Source: Biomphalaria glabrata (taxonomy: Eukaryota > Mollusca > Gastropoda > Planorbidae). From it: DNA of 64,000 nucleotides. The position numbers and the translations under genes were made by a program. This document shows, in pieces, positions 43,501-57,500 of the stretch. Below the pieces are notes generated by a model. It saw nothing but the letters and a program-made list of their open reading frames with translations, was not told where the DNA came from and did no database searches. Every line of letters starts with the position of its first letter. Position 1 is the stretch's first letter. The stretch lies in the NCBI RefSeq assembly GCF_947242115.1, contig NC_074714.1:33738323-33802322 (forward strand). Reading direction: 5' to 3'.

Positions 43501-46500
43501 ACTTGCCTCCCTCCAGCGCCAGAAGAAAGAAATAAAAAGCATGGGGCCAAGTTCGACAATTTCCAGCCGCCAGCAGAAGGTAATGTTAGCTGTACGTGAA
43601 GCAGACTCTTCCATTACTTCATCAACACATTTGTAGCTTGATTACATCATTCCCCTAGCGGCCTTACATCTAGCTCTTCTCTGGCTTTGTAGTGATCTCT
43701 AGTTGATCTAGCTATTTCATCTAACAATGTCTGCTTTTGACTTCTCAATGTGTACATTTGATACGTGGAACTAGTTGACACTAACGCTAACAAGCGACCC
43801 CACTAACGTGCTCGACACAATTCTAAACTACCAGCACTTGCTGGACCACAAAGTCCTAACCAATCCAAGTGTTCAGTACACATGCCAAGTCTAGGATTAA
43901 AGGTCAAAAGGTGAGTCTACAATTGACTCATTACCTAGCAGAGCATCTCTAACTGGCGTCCATGAAGAACATGTGTACATGATATGAAGAACGTTTTATT
44001 GCCAGTTGTCTGTCTCCAAACATTTCGCTCATTCACCAACACGTTACCAGACCCAAGTGACAAGAAACGATAAAGTGGCTCAGAGGCAACTCAAGGGTTG
44101 AATTGAGAGTAGAATGAACTAGTTCACACATTCAACAGTTTGATTGAGAGTAGAATGAACTAGTTCACACATTCAACAGTTTGATTGAGAGTAGAATGAA
44201 CTAGTTCACACATTCAACAGTTTGATTGAAAGTAGAATGAACTAGTTCACACATTCAACAGGTTGATTGAGAGTAGAATGAACTAGTTCACACATTCAAC
44301 AGTTTGATTGAGAGTAGAATGAACTAGTTCACACATTCAACAGTTTGATTAAGAGTAGAATGAACTAGTTCACACATTCAACAGTTTGATTGAAAGTAGA
44401 ATGAACTAGTTCACACATTCAACAGTTTGATTGAGAGTAGAATGAACTAGTTCACACATTCAACAGTTTGATTGAAAGTAGAATGAACTAGTTCACACAT
44501 TCAACAGTTTGATTGAGAGTAGAATGAACTAGTTCACACATTCAACAGTTTGATTGAGAGTAGAATGAACTAGTTCACACATTCAACAGTTTGATTGAGA
44601 GTAGAATGAACTAGTTCACACATTCAACAGTTTGATTGAGAGTAGAATGAACTAGTTCACACATTCAACAGTTTGATTCTGATCTTAACAGCTAGAACGA
44701 ACTCAATTCAAATTAAAAGCCTGACTTAAAACCAAGACACCCAATTATAAGTGTGAACTAGCAGAATTTGATTATATCAACTGACAATCAAGTAGAAAGA
44801 CTGCACACTGGCTAGTTCAATACTAAGCAAAAGGCATGCCCTTCAAAGCAATAACCCTTATTATTACCATGTAGATGTTGTGGTCAAGCCAGAGTGCATT
44901 TCTCTCTTGTTGAGTAGACTAGTGTAGAATGTAAGCTTTAATGCCTGACGTGAAAGTAAGATACAAATAGGATGCTAAACAGCGGGGTCATGTCTGTTGC
45001 ATGGGTATTGAAACTGAATCTTTGCTTCTAACAAATACCCAAGAGGCTAATGCCTGTTGCATATCTGTGGCATTTTACGTCTCTCGAGACGATCTTTTCC
45101 CATTGCAACTTCTTGTGTGACTAAAGAGGCCAATCTTTGATACACAGCTGCGATCGCAGGTTGGGCATATATAATCACCAGGCGCCGTTGCATTTTCACC
45201 CTTCTTTCTGCTTCTGTTGTGTATGACATCTGCAATCTGTGACCCTTCCTTTATTCTCTCTCTCCATGTGGATCTGTCCAGTGCCACCTCTTCCCAGTTG
45301 CCAGTGTCGATTTTGAAGAGCTTCATGTCGCGTTTGCATACATCCGTATAACGTAAGAGTGGGCGACCAGCGTAAGAGTGGGCGACCAGCGGCTCTCCTG
45401 CCTTCTATTAGATCGCCATACAGGATGTCCTGTGGAAGTCGACCTACTGGCATTCTACGAACGTGGCCAAGCCAGCCAAGGCGTCTGCTGCTGATAACAG
45501 AGCGGATGTCCTGGCATCCTACTCTATGTAGCACTTCCTCATTGGTTATCTTATCTTGCCACCTAATTTTAAAGATCCGCCTTAGGCATCGGAGGTGAAA
45601 GACATTCAGCTTTTTTCCCTGCCATTAGTAGGTTGACCATGTTTCACTTCCGTACAGCAAGGTGCTCAACACACAGGTCCGGTAGACTAGGGCTTTAGTA
45701 CTGCTAGTCAGCAATATGTTGTCCCAGACTCTTTTCTGCAACCGTGACATGGTGGCCATTGCCTTGGCTATCCTGTTGTTTATGTCTTTATCCAGTAGAG
45801 TGTTGTTGGATATGATGGAGCCAAGGTAACAAAAGTGATCAACAATTTCTAGTGGTTGGCCATTAATGCTTACTTGAGGTGCAGTGTTTGGGTTTTGGAC
45901 AAGTATCTTAGTCTTGCTTTGACTGATGTTTAAGCCGAACTTCTGGCAAGCAGCAGATAGTTTGTCAGCCATGGACTGTAGCTGAATATCAGAATCAGCC
46001 ACAATAGCTGCATCATCAGCATACAGGAGTTCCCTGACGAGTAGCTTCCTAACCTTGGTTTTTGCCCGCAGCCTTGATACATTAAATAGTTTTCCAGAGG
46101 ATCTTGTATGGAGAAATACACCTTCGTTTATGTCGCTGTACGCATAGTGCAGTAGACAGGAGAAGAATATGCCAAACAGAGTAGGTGCGAGCACACATCC
46201 CTGCTTGACACCACTGCAAACCTCAAAAGGTGCTGATTGGGCTCCATTGAATTTGACAGTACATTTAGTTTCCTCGTGAAAACACTCAATTAACTTCAGT
46301 AATTTGGGAGGGCAACCTATTTTCCTCAGGAGTTTGAAATGGCCACTTCTGCTGACCATGTCAAAAGCTTTAGTCAGATCAACAAAAACAATGTAAAGGG
46401 GTCTGTCTCTCTCTCTGAATTTCTCCTGCAGTAGTCGTAGAGAAGATATCATGTCTATAGTGGATCTACCACTCCTGAATCCACACTGAGTCTCTGGGTA

Positions 46501-48435
46501 GACTCTAGAAGCTATCACTTGCAGCCTGAGGAGAGAGATACCCCTATAGTTGTTGCAGTCACTCCGATCCCCTTTGTTCTTGTATATTGTGACTATAGTT
46601 GCGTCCCGCATGTCCTGTGGGACATGACCTGTTTCCCAACAGCGGCAGAGGAGAATATAGAGTTCAGGGAGCAGGAGTGATTCGTTGACTTTCACTACTT
46701 CCACTGGGATACCATCGCTCCCAGGAGATTTTCTATTTTTTAAGCAGTTAATTGCTTTTTTGAGGTCACTAAGGCTCGGAAGCTCATCTAGGCATTCCAG
46801 TACTGGAAAGATCTGGTAGAGAAGCCAGGGCGACATCGTCTACTGTATTCTGTGTGGCATAGACTTCGAGGTAGTGTTGCATAAAGGAACTGAGATCTAG
46901 TTCTCTAGTGCTTCCAACTTAGTGTCACTTAAAAGTCAATGAGAAATGGTCGAGAAAATAACTTTCCAATTGGAAGCACCGTGAAAGGAAAAAAAAAAAG
47001 ACTCAAACCATATAGTTTCCCTACCCCAATCAATATTGACTAAGTCTGACTCAGCCCAACCTGTGTTGTGACAAGAGGCGGATGAGGTCAAATACACAAT
47101 TCATTGTCAAGCAAATACAATATGTACATTGGGGCGGGACAACTTCTTTGAACTACTCAGTGAGCAGGAGTGTACATTTGACCTTGGAAGTCAGATGGTG
47201 AAAAAATCAACTGTTCTAGTACAGTACCAATCATCATCACACTCACATTACAAAGTCAGTGGTCACTACTTGTCACACTCAGATTACAAAGTCAGTGGTC
47301 ACTACTCCTCACACTCAGATGCAACAAAGTTACCAAATGTTTATGGGGAGATTGGAAAAAAGGGGGAGGGGGTGTCGTCCACACTCAGATCCAACAAAGT
47401 TAAATGTTTATGGGGAGATGGGGGCGATGTCACATGTCCCTTGATTGTACTCGATGACAAATCCTACAAAGGTTCAGTACACGCTTATCGTCAAGAAAAG
47501 TTGCCATGGAATTCACATTTGTTTGTTCACGCTAGTAAATAATCTGTGTAGGATAGTGCGACATCTCCCACAATGCCTTCAGTTTCGAGGACAGTTGCTA
47601 CTTCCTGTGTGTCCTCAGCTGACTTTGGTTAACAGTACATCCTCACCTATAGGGACCCCCTTCATCTGGACCCACCCAACCCCCATCTTACAACATGACG
47701 TCTTCTAATTCCCCAGACGTGTGGAACACAAAGATTCTAGCTGCACAAAGATAGACAACGGGATTAGCAAGGGGACTTAACACTAGTGGGGAAAGTCAAG
47801 GGAGATAAAGTGCTGTTGTGTCAGTGGCGGACAAGGTGTGATGCTGAACGTTTGGGAAGAGGAGGGGAGCGAGGGGGAACAAACATGGAGGACTTACAGA
47901 GTGGTGAGACTGGTCAGGTGCTTGAAAGCGCCATCATCTATCCGAGAGATCTGATTTTGGTCAAGTTGCAGGAGTTGTAAAGAAGCTAGCTGTGCAAATG
48001 TGGACTCTGTGATGGCTGTCAATCTGTTGTCCATCATGGAACTGTAAAAGAAATCACGTTCCACTTATCATACAAGAAACATGCACAGAGTGACTTCATA
48101 CAAGTGTTGGGAAAAGACTAACAAGTAGAAAACAGGTTTTAAAAATAAAACAAAACAATTCACTTTTAACCCAATCCTATTTTAGCCCAGCCAGTTGCCA
48201 TCCTGCTTGTCCACTCCTTCACGTGTAACCAGCGTGGAAACTCGTGTCTAATTGCTAGGATTACGTAGTCACATGGACTAGAATGGTAGTTGTTTGTTTT
48301 CTCAGAAAACAAAAAGAAAAAACACTATAATTTGTGCAATTTTATTTAATATTACCATTTCGACTCCAAGATATTCCAGCTTTATAGACAAAATGAAGTT
48401 GTTATACTAAGCCAATGTGTACTTCTATATCTATA

Positions 48436-48507
<72 letters not shown>

Positions 48508-51500
48508 CTGTCAAATGAGACGGAGAAAGAAAACTAGAAAATGTAGGGGGGGGGTAACCTATGTTTGATTCAATAAGAAAGTAGCTGACTGGAACTTGTG
48601 TTGGATCAACACACACACTCAGCTGATGACTAAATGAAAGAAGACACAAGTGTTTCCTTCGCCTCGCCCCTGCTCACTCTAGGTAAATAAACAGATGCCA
48701 ACGGCACCTCTAGTGAGTGCTTCTGATCACACACACACACTGGCATACGTTACCGTAGCACGATAAGCCTTCCCCCTAACTAAACGTGTTGTCTCACTGA
48801 GTCTTCTAGCGAAAGGAAATACCAACCCTGTTTAGTCTATCATTTGTCACTCCTGTACCCGCTTCGATCTCTTAGACACTAGAGCTACTTTCTAGACTTC
48901 GTCTGGAACTGAACACAGACCCCATTAGGATGATCTGCTGACATGAACCCACCCGATACAGAAACCTGATTTCCCCATTTAACTCGTTGATAAGTTTCCT
49001 CCATTGGTCCAGGTGTTTTCTCCCCCCCCCCTTCCGCCACTCACCCGGGTCCCAGCAACGCAAACATTGATTTAAACTAGCGCCTGATGCGTTGGCCTGT
49101 TTGTGTGTGCGTGTCGCAATGTTGTGTTTGTCCAGTCAGCTGGCGCATTAACTCGAGCACAATCTTCAACACAGGCAGGATGAACGTACCCCTTGCAGGC
49201 AGCTACGACCATCATCATCGACATGCAAGACAAGACTAGTAGATTTACAGACACTCAAAGACACTCGCTCAAGGAAATCTGGAGAAAACTTCTTGTATGG
49301 CGAAATCAAGGGACTAACGCGAAATCAAGGGACTAACGCGAAATCAAGGGACTAACCCGAAATCAAGGGACCAACCCGAAATCAAGGGACCAACCCGAAA
49401 TCAAGAATGAAGGGACTAACCCGAAATCAAGAATGAAGGGACTAACCCGAAATCAAGGGACCAACATGGAATCAAGGGACCAACCCGAAATCAAGGGACT
49501 AACCCGAAATCAAGAATGAAGGGACTAACCCGAAATCAAGAATGAAGGGTCTAACCCGAAATCAAGGGACCAATATGGAATCAAGGGACCAACCGAAATC
49601 AAGGGACCAAGCCGAAATCAAAGGACCAACCCGAAATCAAAAATGAAGAAACTAACCCACAAGAAAACTACGAAGGTAGAAATGACATTCAGTTTTCAGT
49701 GCTGCACTATGGCTGTGATGAGTGGTCGAGATCTAAGCAGATATAATTCAACAGTAATATTCCTAGGTGTATACACATAGAGCTGTTCAAACCATTTAGT
49801 CTCAAAGCGCTTTGAGAATGTATTCAAAAGAACACTAACTAGTCAAATCAGTTCAACAGTACTTGTGTAGATGGTGACAGCCATACATGGTGGAAAAAAA
49901 CACATCAACGTTGAGATGAAAGAGATATACAGGCTGTGTGAACAGTCTATAGAGGAAGGAAAGAATACAAAACAGAAATGTCTACAACTTTCAACTAGCA
50001 TAAGTCTTGTAGAAACTCGGGGAAAAGAAGTTCTTTAACATGTATAGTGGTTTAGGAAATATAGTTGTATAGTGGTTTATACCGTATAGTTATCTACTGA
50101 TTTTCAAGTCTGCCTAAATTACACATGTTTCTGTATTTCTAAGTTTTGGTATATAGATCTATTTGAAGTAATTCTATAAATGTTACAGTTTGATGTTACC
50201 TCCCCTTTAAAAAAAATTAAACTGACTTAAAAAGTAAATAAATAGTATTAAAAGTATGTATTCCATCAAGAGTAAAAACGCTTCGGTTACTCTAACTTCG
50301 AGTGCAGGCTCGATCTAGATCTGTAAGTGACGCAGGATGAAAGAATTTCGAGTCATTTAGCACGGCTCGTTGACGCCATTCACTTGTACAACTCAGCTTT
50401 TCAACTCAGCCGTAGGAACAAAACAACAAAAAAGGGAAGCATCAAAGTACACGTACACACACACAGAAAGAAAGCCTCCCTTCCCTAACCAATCCATCGT
50501 CATAGTTCAGATTTTAATCTCGACTTGGGTGTGTGTAAGTGGATATCAGCGAGTAGAGGCCATGTGTTCTAGTGGCAGTGGAGTAAGGACAGAATGCTAA
50601 GGTTGGGTTGGCTAGCCTATTGGAATGTAATAGGACTTGTTAGAATAACCTCAAACTTGTCCACTGTCTTATCAGTCACCATGGTATATGCAATTAATCA
50701 CGACATGAAACAGCACAGTTCTACAAGCAACCAAGCTCACCAACCAGACTAAGCCCAGTGGGGGGGGGGGGAACATTAAAATTGTTCAAATATTGGAGGT
50801 GAAATTCTAATAATAATTCGGCACTAAACGCTTGTAATACTGATGACAAAACTGTCTTGCATTAAAAATCCCGAGCTGTAACGATCTGGGAACATCTCAG
50901 TTCACTAGAAGACAATGAAATAATTCCAAACTTGAAACTCAAGCTGAGTTTCTCACACTATCCAAACCATTCCAGCAAAGTCTTCGTACAGTAGTAACTG
51001 TTCATATGCACACAAGTACATTAAAGAAATAAGGTCTACAGATTACAGGCAATTTTGTACAAACTTTAATGTAAAATTGGTGAGTCACGTGCTGTCACAG
51101 TCACACAGGGCCGGTCTTAGCAGATGCGGGGCCCTATGCGAAACTGAATGGGCGGGGACTAGTCTGGGTGGGAATAAGGTTAACAAGTGAAAGATTTTGT
51201 ATTAGAAAATGAATTCGGCATTGATCAAGTTTGCGATCAAGTTAACTTTACTTTACGAACCTTGCAATTTTAAAGCTGACAATGCATTTTTTTTATCGCG
51301 CGTAGGATTGGCGTTTTCTGTAATGAATGACACACACAAATGACAATTTTGTCTATTTTTCAGGAGATTTTTATGAATTTTCAGGAGATTTTAATAAGTG
51401 CAGGGCATTTCCAGGAATTTTTCGTATATATATTTTGCAATTAATAATTAAACATTAGAATTAGCGCGGAGCCTATGAAAGCGCGGGGTCCACTGCGACC

Positions 51501-54500
51501 GCATAAGGCCGGCCCTGCAGTCACATCCTACAGTCTAGGTGAGTCAGGTGCTATGTTGTCCCGTGTACACTTAAGTCTGTCACGTACAGTCACATCCTAC
51601 AGTCTAGGTGAGTCAGGTGCTACGTTGTCCCGTGTACACTTAAGTCTGTCACGTACAGTCACATCCTTCAGTCTAGGTGAGTCAGGTGCTATGTTGTCCC
51701 GTGTACACTTAAGTCTGTCACGTACAGTCACATCCTACAGTCTAGGTGAGTCAGGTGCTATGTTGTCCCGTGTACACTTAAGTCTGTCACGTACAGTCAC
51801 ATCCTACAGTCTAGGTGAGTCAGGTGCTATGTTGTCCCGTGTACACTTAAGTCTGTCACGTACAGTCACATCCTTCAGTCTAGGTGAGTCAGGTGCTATG
51901 TTGTCCCGTGTACACTTAAGTCTGTCACGTACAGTCACATCCTACAGTCTAGGTGAGTCAGGTGCTATGTTGTCCCGTGTACACTTAAGTCTATCACAGT
52001 ACAGTCACATCCTACAGTCTAGGTGAGTCATGTGCTTTGTTGTCCCGTGTACACTTAAGTCTGTCACATACAGTCACATCCTACAGTCTAGGTGAGTCAG
52101 GTGCTATGTTGTCCCGTGTACACTTAAGTCTGTCACGTACAGTCACATCCTACAGTCTAGGTGAGTCAGGTGCTATGTTGTCCCGTGTACACTTAAGTCT
52201 GTCACGTACAGTCACATCCTACAGTCTAGGTGAGTCAGGTGCTACGTTGTCCCGTGTACACTTAAGTATGTCACATACAGTCACATCCTACAGTCTAGGT
52301 GAGTCAGGTGCTATGTTGTCCCGTGTACACTTAAGTCTGTCACGTACAGTCACATCCTACAGGCTAGGTGAGTCAGGTGCTATGTTGTCCCGTGTACACT
52401 TAAGTCTGTCACGTACAGTCACATCCTACAGTCTAGGTGAGTCAGGTGCTATGTTGTCCCGTGTACACTTAAGTCTATCACGTACTGTCACATCCTACAG
52501 TCTAGGTGAGTCAGGTGCTATGTTGTCCCGTGTACACTTAAGTCTGTCACGTACAGTCACATCCTACAGTCTAGGTGAGTCAGGTGCTATGTTGTCCCGT
52601 GTACACTTAAGTCTATGTCAGGGGTGTTGGCAACCTTTTTGTATGGAGGATCGCAAAAAAAAATGTTTTTGTTATGATATATATATCATAGGTGTAGCCA
52701 GGAGAGGGGGGGGGGGTTAAACACCGCCCCCCCGAAATGAAATCCCCCCAGCGGGGGAGGGGGTGGAATCAGAATTTAGTGACTGATTTTTTGCTTTGAT
52801 TCTGTTTATTTTAGGTGAGATTGTAATACTAAACCATCATATATACATACCTCTGAACTGCCTATGGTTACTAACCCTAGACGTGATAAAGTTGATCACT
52901 ATGACTTTTGGACCAATAACATGCTTGGTATTCAATGCAGCTTTTCACAAACTTCCATAGTGAATAACACAGCGTCGAGGTTAGAGTGTATGGTCAGGAT
53001 ATTGCTCTTCAATTTATGGCTCATTTAACCTATGTTTTTCTCAGTCAAAGCACGGGCTCCATCAGTTGTTACAGTTGCCATTTCGTTCTAAGCCAACCCA
53101 ACACAGTTCTTGATAGCATTGAATACATTCTGGACTGAGGTCTTTGAGTGATTCAACACTCATTAGGTGAGCTGAAACTTAGGTATCTACTTCTATCACT
53201 AATTCTGTTGTGTCCTGTACATCAGTACTTTCCTCCAATGCCAACGAGTACCACACAAAAATCTTTCCTTGCATTGTGAAGTTGGAGCATCAAATTATCT
53301 TTTCAACACGATTAACTACAGTTCTCTTTGGCAAGTAATACTATCAAGACACACACCATTAACTATGCCTGACAAGCAATCTTTAATTAATTCACCATCC
53401 AAAAAGGCCTTATTCCGTTTGGCAATCAAACTGACTTCTGTTGTTTGGTGAAAATCATTTGCTGCATCATCATTTTATTAACTCACTCTTGAATTCTTAT
53501 TTACCTTTCTTCATTAGTGAGACTGCACCCGAAATCAGAATTCTTTATTTGGAGGTGTAGTTTTAAAATGTTCTCTGCTAAAACCGCGATCCGTTCAGAG
53601 TACAGCAAGCACACTGCTTCACCCTGATATTGGTAAAAAAAAATACTTGATCTTCCAGTCACTGTCTAAAAACAGGAACATCCTCTTTTAGTTTTTAGAA
53701 GCATTTAATCTATGATTCAAGAGTCTTGTCTTCAAACATTTATCTCCAATCCAACAAGACTGAAATAGTCAAATAGGACTTGCTTCTTTACATAACTTTG
53801 TACAACAACTTCTGGTTGAGCAACAACGCAATTCTAATCTAATACCGAATGTTTTGCCTTATTGATAAATTAGTATGTTTTTGTTTACTTAAAAGTTTGT
53901 AGAATTATAGGTATTTGCGGGTGGTTCAAAATGCTATGGAGAGCCGCATGTGGCCCAAGGGACATATTTGGTCCACCCCTGGTCAAGATGATTCACGTGT
54001 GTAGAAAACAGTCTAGGTGAGTGGGGTACTAAGTCACAGATACATACACACTACAGTATAGGAGAGTCGGGTGCTATGTCACGTACACTTAAGTCTAGGT
54101 AAGTCAAGTGCTTTGTCACATGTACACTTAAGTCTAGGAAAGTCAAATGCTTTGTCAAGTGTACATTTAAGTCTAGGTAAGTCAAGTGCTATGTCACAGC
54201 CACGTGAACACTACAGTCTAGATGAGTCAGGTGCTATGTAACAGCCACGTGTACACTACAGTCTAGATGAGTCAGGTGCTATGTAACAGCCACGTGTACA
54301 CTACAGTCTAGATGAGTCAGGTGCTATGTAACAGCCACGTGTACACTACAGTCTAGATGAGTCAGGTGCTATGTCACAGCCACGTGAACACTACAGTCTA
54401 GATGAGTCAGGTGCTATGTAACAGCCACAGTGTACACTACAGTCTGTATTTATAGTTTATATTTTGACAAAATTAACTCATGTGAATTGAAAGTAAATAA

Positions 54501-57500
54501 AAACAGGAGAGAAAAAAAAACTGCATTGCAAAAGGATTGCATGATTAGATCGGTCTAGAAATGGATATTTTCTTTCGTCTGAACAAAATCAACTTGAATA
54601 GAAATCTAGATGAAACACACTTGAAGTGCTGTACTCCAGGTCAGACGTGGCTTGTTAATCATGCAAGCCAATGGGGAACAAAATGAAGAACAGAAACTGA
54701 AGAGCAATTCCCAACCATGTTTGTCGAGTTTTCCTGCCTTTCTACCCAGTAGATTTCAAACCTAAGAAGCTTGTGTACCTTCTAAGTTCTAACATTGGAT
54801 TATAGACTGGACACTAAACACTGGCTACAAAGTGTATAGAATACACATTTCCTTTGTTCCATGAAGTGACTAATTGGAATAGGTCCCACTTCTGCTATGG
54901 CACTAGTGTGGGATGAAAGGGAAGGCAGAGTGGAGACATTAGCCAGATTGAACAACTTTGATAGTCATTTCAAAAACCTTGTTTTTCTTTTCAACTCATC
55001 TATTGCAACTAATGAACAGAATATTTCTTTTACCTGGAAAGGAAAGGGGGGGGGGGGAGGGTATTTATTTTATTTTTAAGGCTGGGCGAGAGAGAGAAAA
55101 CATCCTATCATTAGCACAGCCTGCAGCGTCTAGCTCAAGCTGTTGGGAGGATGTTCAGTTTATCTGGCCAATTAAACTGTACAATACCTAGAGTAATTGC
55201 CCAACCCTTTTTTGGTTTAAACAAATTGAAAAAACAAAAAGCTGGCACCTTATGGCGCCATAGCCTCTAGGCCAGGTGTTAAATTGCCCCTATTGACGAG
55301 ATAGACACCACAGATAGACAGGGGAGGGAAAAGACCAGAAAGTTGAGCAAAGGAAATACAGACAACAGCAAAAGTTTAGAATCTCAAGATCTAAGTAGTA
55401 ACACCTCATACATTAAGCGTTGGTTCCTCTTCCCAGAAGACATGATTCAAAAACAAAAGTGGTTTGACTGTTACCTCTCCCCACAATACATGATCAAACA
55501 AACAATAGCAGATTGACAGGATTTAGTCAGCTGCCAGAACTAATCCCTTGTTTTACATGAGAAATAAACAGGAAATTTCTCCGTTGACACAATGAAATAG
55601 GTGCCATAAGATAGTTTAAAACCTTCAACAATTTTTCTTCAACATTCCCAGACACTATTTTTTTCCAAAACCAAATAAAGAAAAAAGAAATTGCACAAGT
55701 GACACTAGTGGTTGACATGTTGAACCAATAAACATTCAGTTCCCGCGCAGAGGACAAACTGTCTTAGCATTGTTATGTTTCCACTTACAGTGAAAATAAC
55801 AGAGCCTAAATGATCAAATGTGTATTTACATTATTCAAATGCAGATAGACCACTAAAACTAGACAAGTCTGTTATTGATAATGAGGCATGGTGATTGTAT
55901 ACTAGTTCAGCTGTAAAGACTTGAACTAGGAGCAGAGGGGCTTCGTCTTGGCTAAGTAATGGAATACAATGTTTAGAAAATAGCTGTTGTGTATCACCTG
56001 TAGCCCAAGTACTGATCTGATGACATACCACTACCTAGAAATACATCATAACAGCACTGTATCAGCAAGTTCAAAGTATAAAGACTTCAATAAGGCCATG
56101 TCAAAAGAGAAACATGTATGTTTTAGCTTGAATAATGTCTAAAGGCAACAATTTCTTGACTAGATCTCTAAAGTCACTTCATTTAACTTGGCTGATATAA
56201 ATGTTTCAACTAGGCTCTCTCCATTAGATTAACTTACACACACATACTGAGTTTTCAACACATGCATGTTTTTAGAACCAATATTTCTACAGTTTATTAC
56301 AGACAGAGAGAGAGAGAGAAAAATAAACTTACAGTTTGACAAGATTCTTGCACTGTTCCCAGGCATCTGAGTCAATGTGGGAGATTTTGTTGTGTGGTAA
56401 TGACCTGAACAAAAACAGCACAAACAATGGAGATTAGAGACAAGATGCACACAATGGAATCTCATGCACACACATACACACACACAAATAGAATGAGGTG
56501 AAACAAACAAATCAAGGTAATGGCACAAAGAGAAGACATACAATAAATGTAGCAATGAATCAGGAGTGACTTCAATGGAGGGGTGACTCACTTTCAGACA
56601 TGGGAATCAACACACAAACATAATACAAAACACTCACATACAATAAAGAAGAAGTGACTAAAGAAGTCTATGTGACAATGTACTTACAGTGTCTCTAATT
56701 TCTTCAATCCAAAGAGCCAAGCTTTTGTCACATTTACTAGACTGTTGTTATCCAAATGCCTTAGAACAAAAACACAAAAACATTGAGAGTCTTTGAAAGT
56801 CAAGAAGGTGGTCAAACTAATCAATGGACTATCATGTTCAAAGACTTACAGTTCTCTCAAATTGTGCAGGTCATAAAAAGCACCATCTTTCAGCTGAGAA
56901 ATGTTGTTCTTTTTCAACCTCAAAATTTCCAGTTTCTTGGCACCTTGAAAAGTTAAACCTTTAATCACTTGAAGTTTGTTCCTCATTAGCTCTCTGAAAC
57001 AGTCACACACAAATAAAGGAATACAATATATAGATATATACAACCCTAACCATAACTACTACATTGGTTTAGTATTTTTTAAAAATGTTACTGGATAAAG
57101 CTAACAAATACACAACTCAGACAATCAATAAAGCTACAGGTTAAGCAATATGCTCTTCTTTGTTTCTCTAAACCTTTCAAATGCTCAAATTGTTTTAAAG
57201 TGGCACTTCAAATGGTTCCTCCTAGCCAAACTAAAAAGAGTTGTGGAGAGGCAACTTACAGAACTTTCAGTTTGTGCATGTCATGGAAGGCTGAAGTCAT
57301 TATCTCCACCAGCTTGTTCTTGTTCATCTTCAGTGTCTCCAGGGATGTCAAGTTACTCATGCTGCCTTTCTCTAAGGCTGAGATGTGGTTGTTGTTTAAA
57401 TTTCTACAGCAGAGAAACAAATACACAAAGTAGTCAACACTCACTAAATCACTGTCACTGACTAGATCACTAAGGAACACAATCCAGCTAGAAAGTGCTG

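Noticed and set aside
43123-43636. Overlapping open frames on both strands in an LRIG intron
   Set aside because: No recognisable domain and no acceptor/donor pair that would join LRIG exons in phase.
49072-49254. Minus-strand frame starting with a signal-peptide-like segment, possible alternative LRIG first exon
   Set aside because: No convincing donor joins it in phase 2 to the exon at 48041, and such an isoform would lack most LRRs. It is kept only as a remote possibility.
51475-52720. Long plus-strand frames with a 23-residue repeat (LGESGAMLSRVHLSLSRT)
   Set aside because: The 69-bp satellite period is a multiple of three, which keeps frames open. There is no start context, domain or neighbouring exon.
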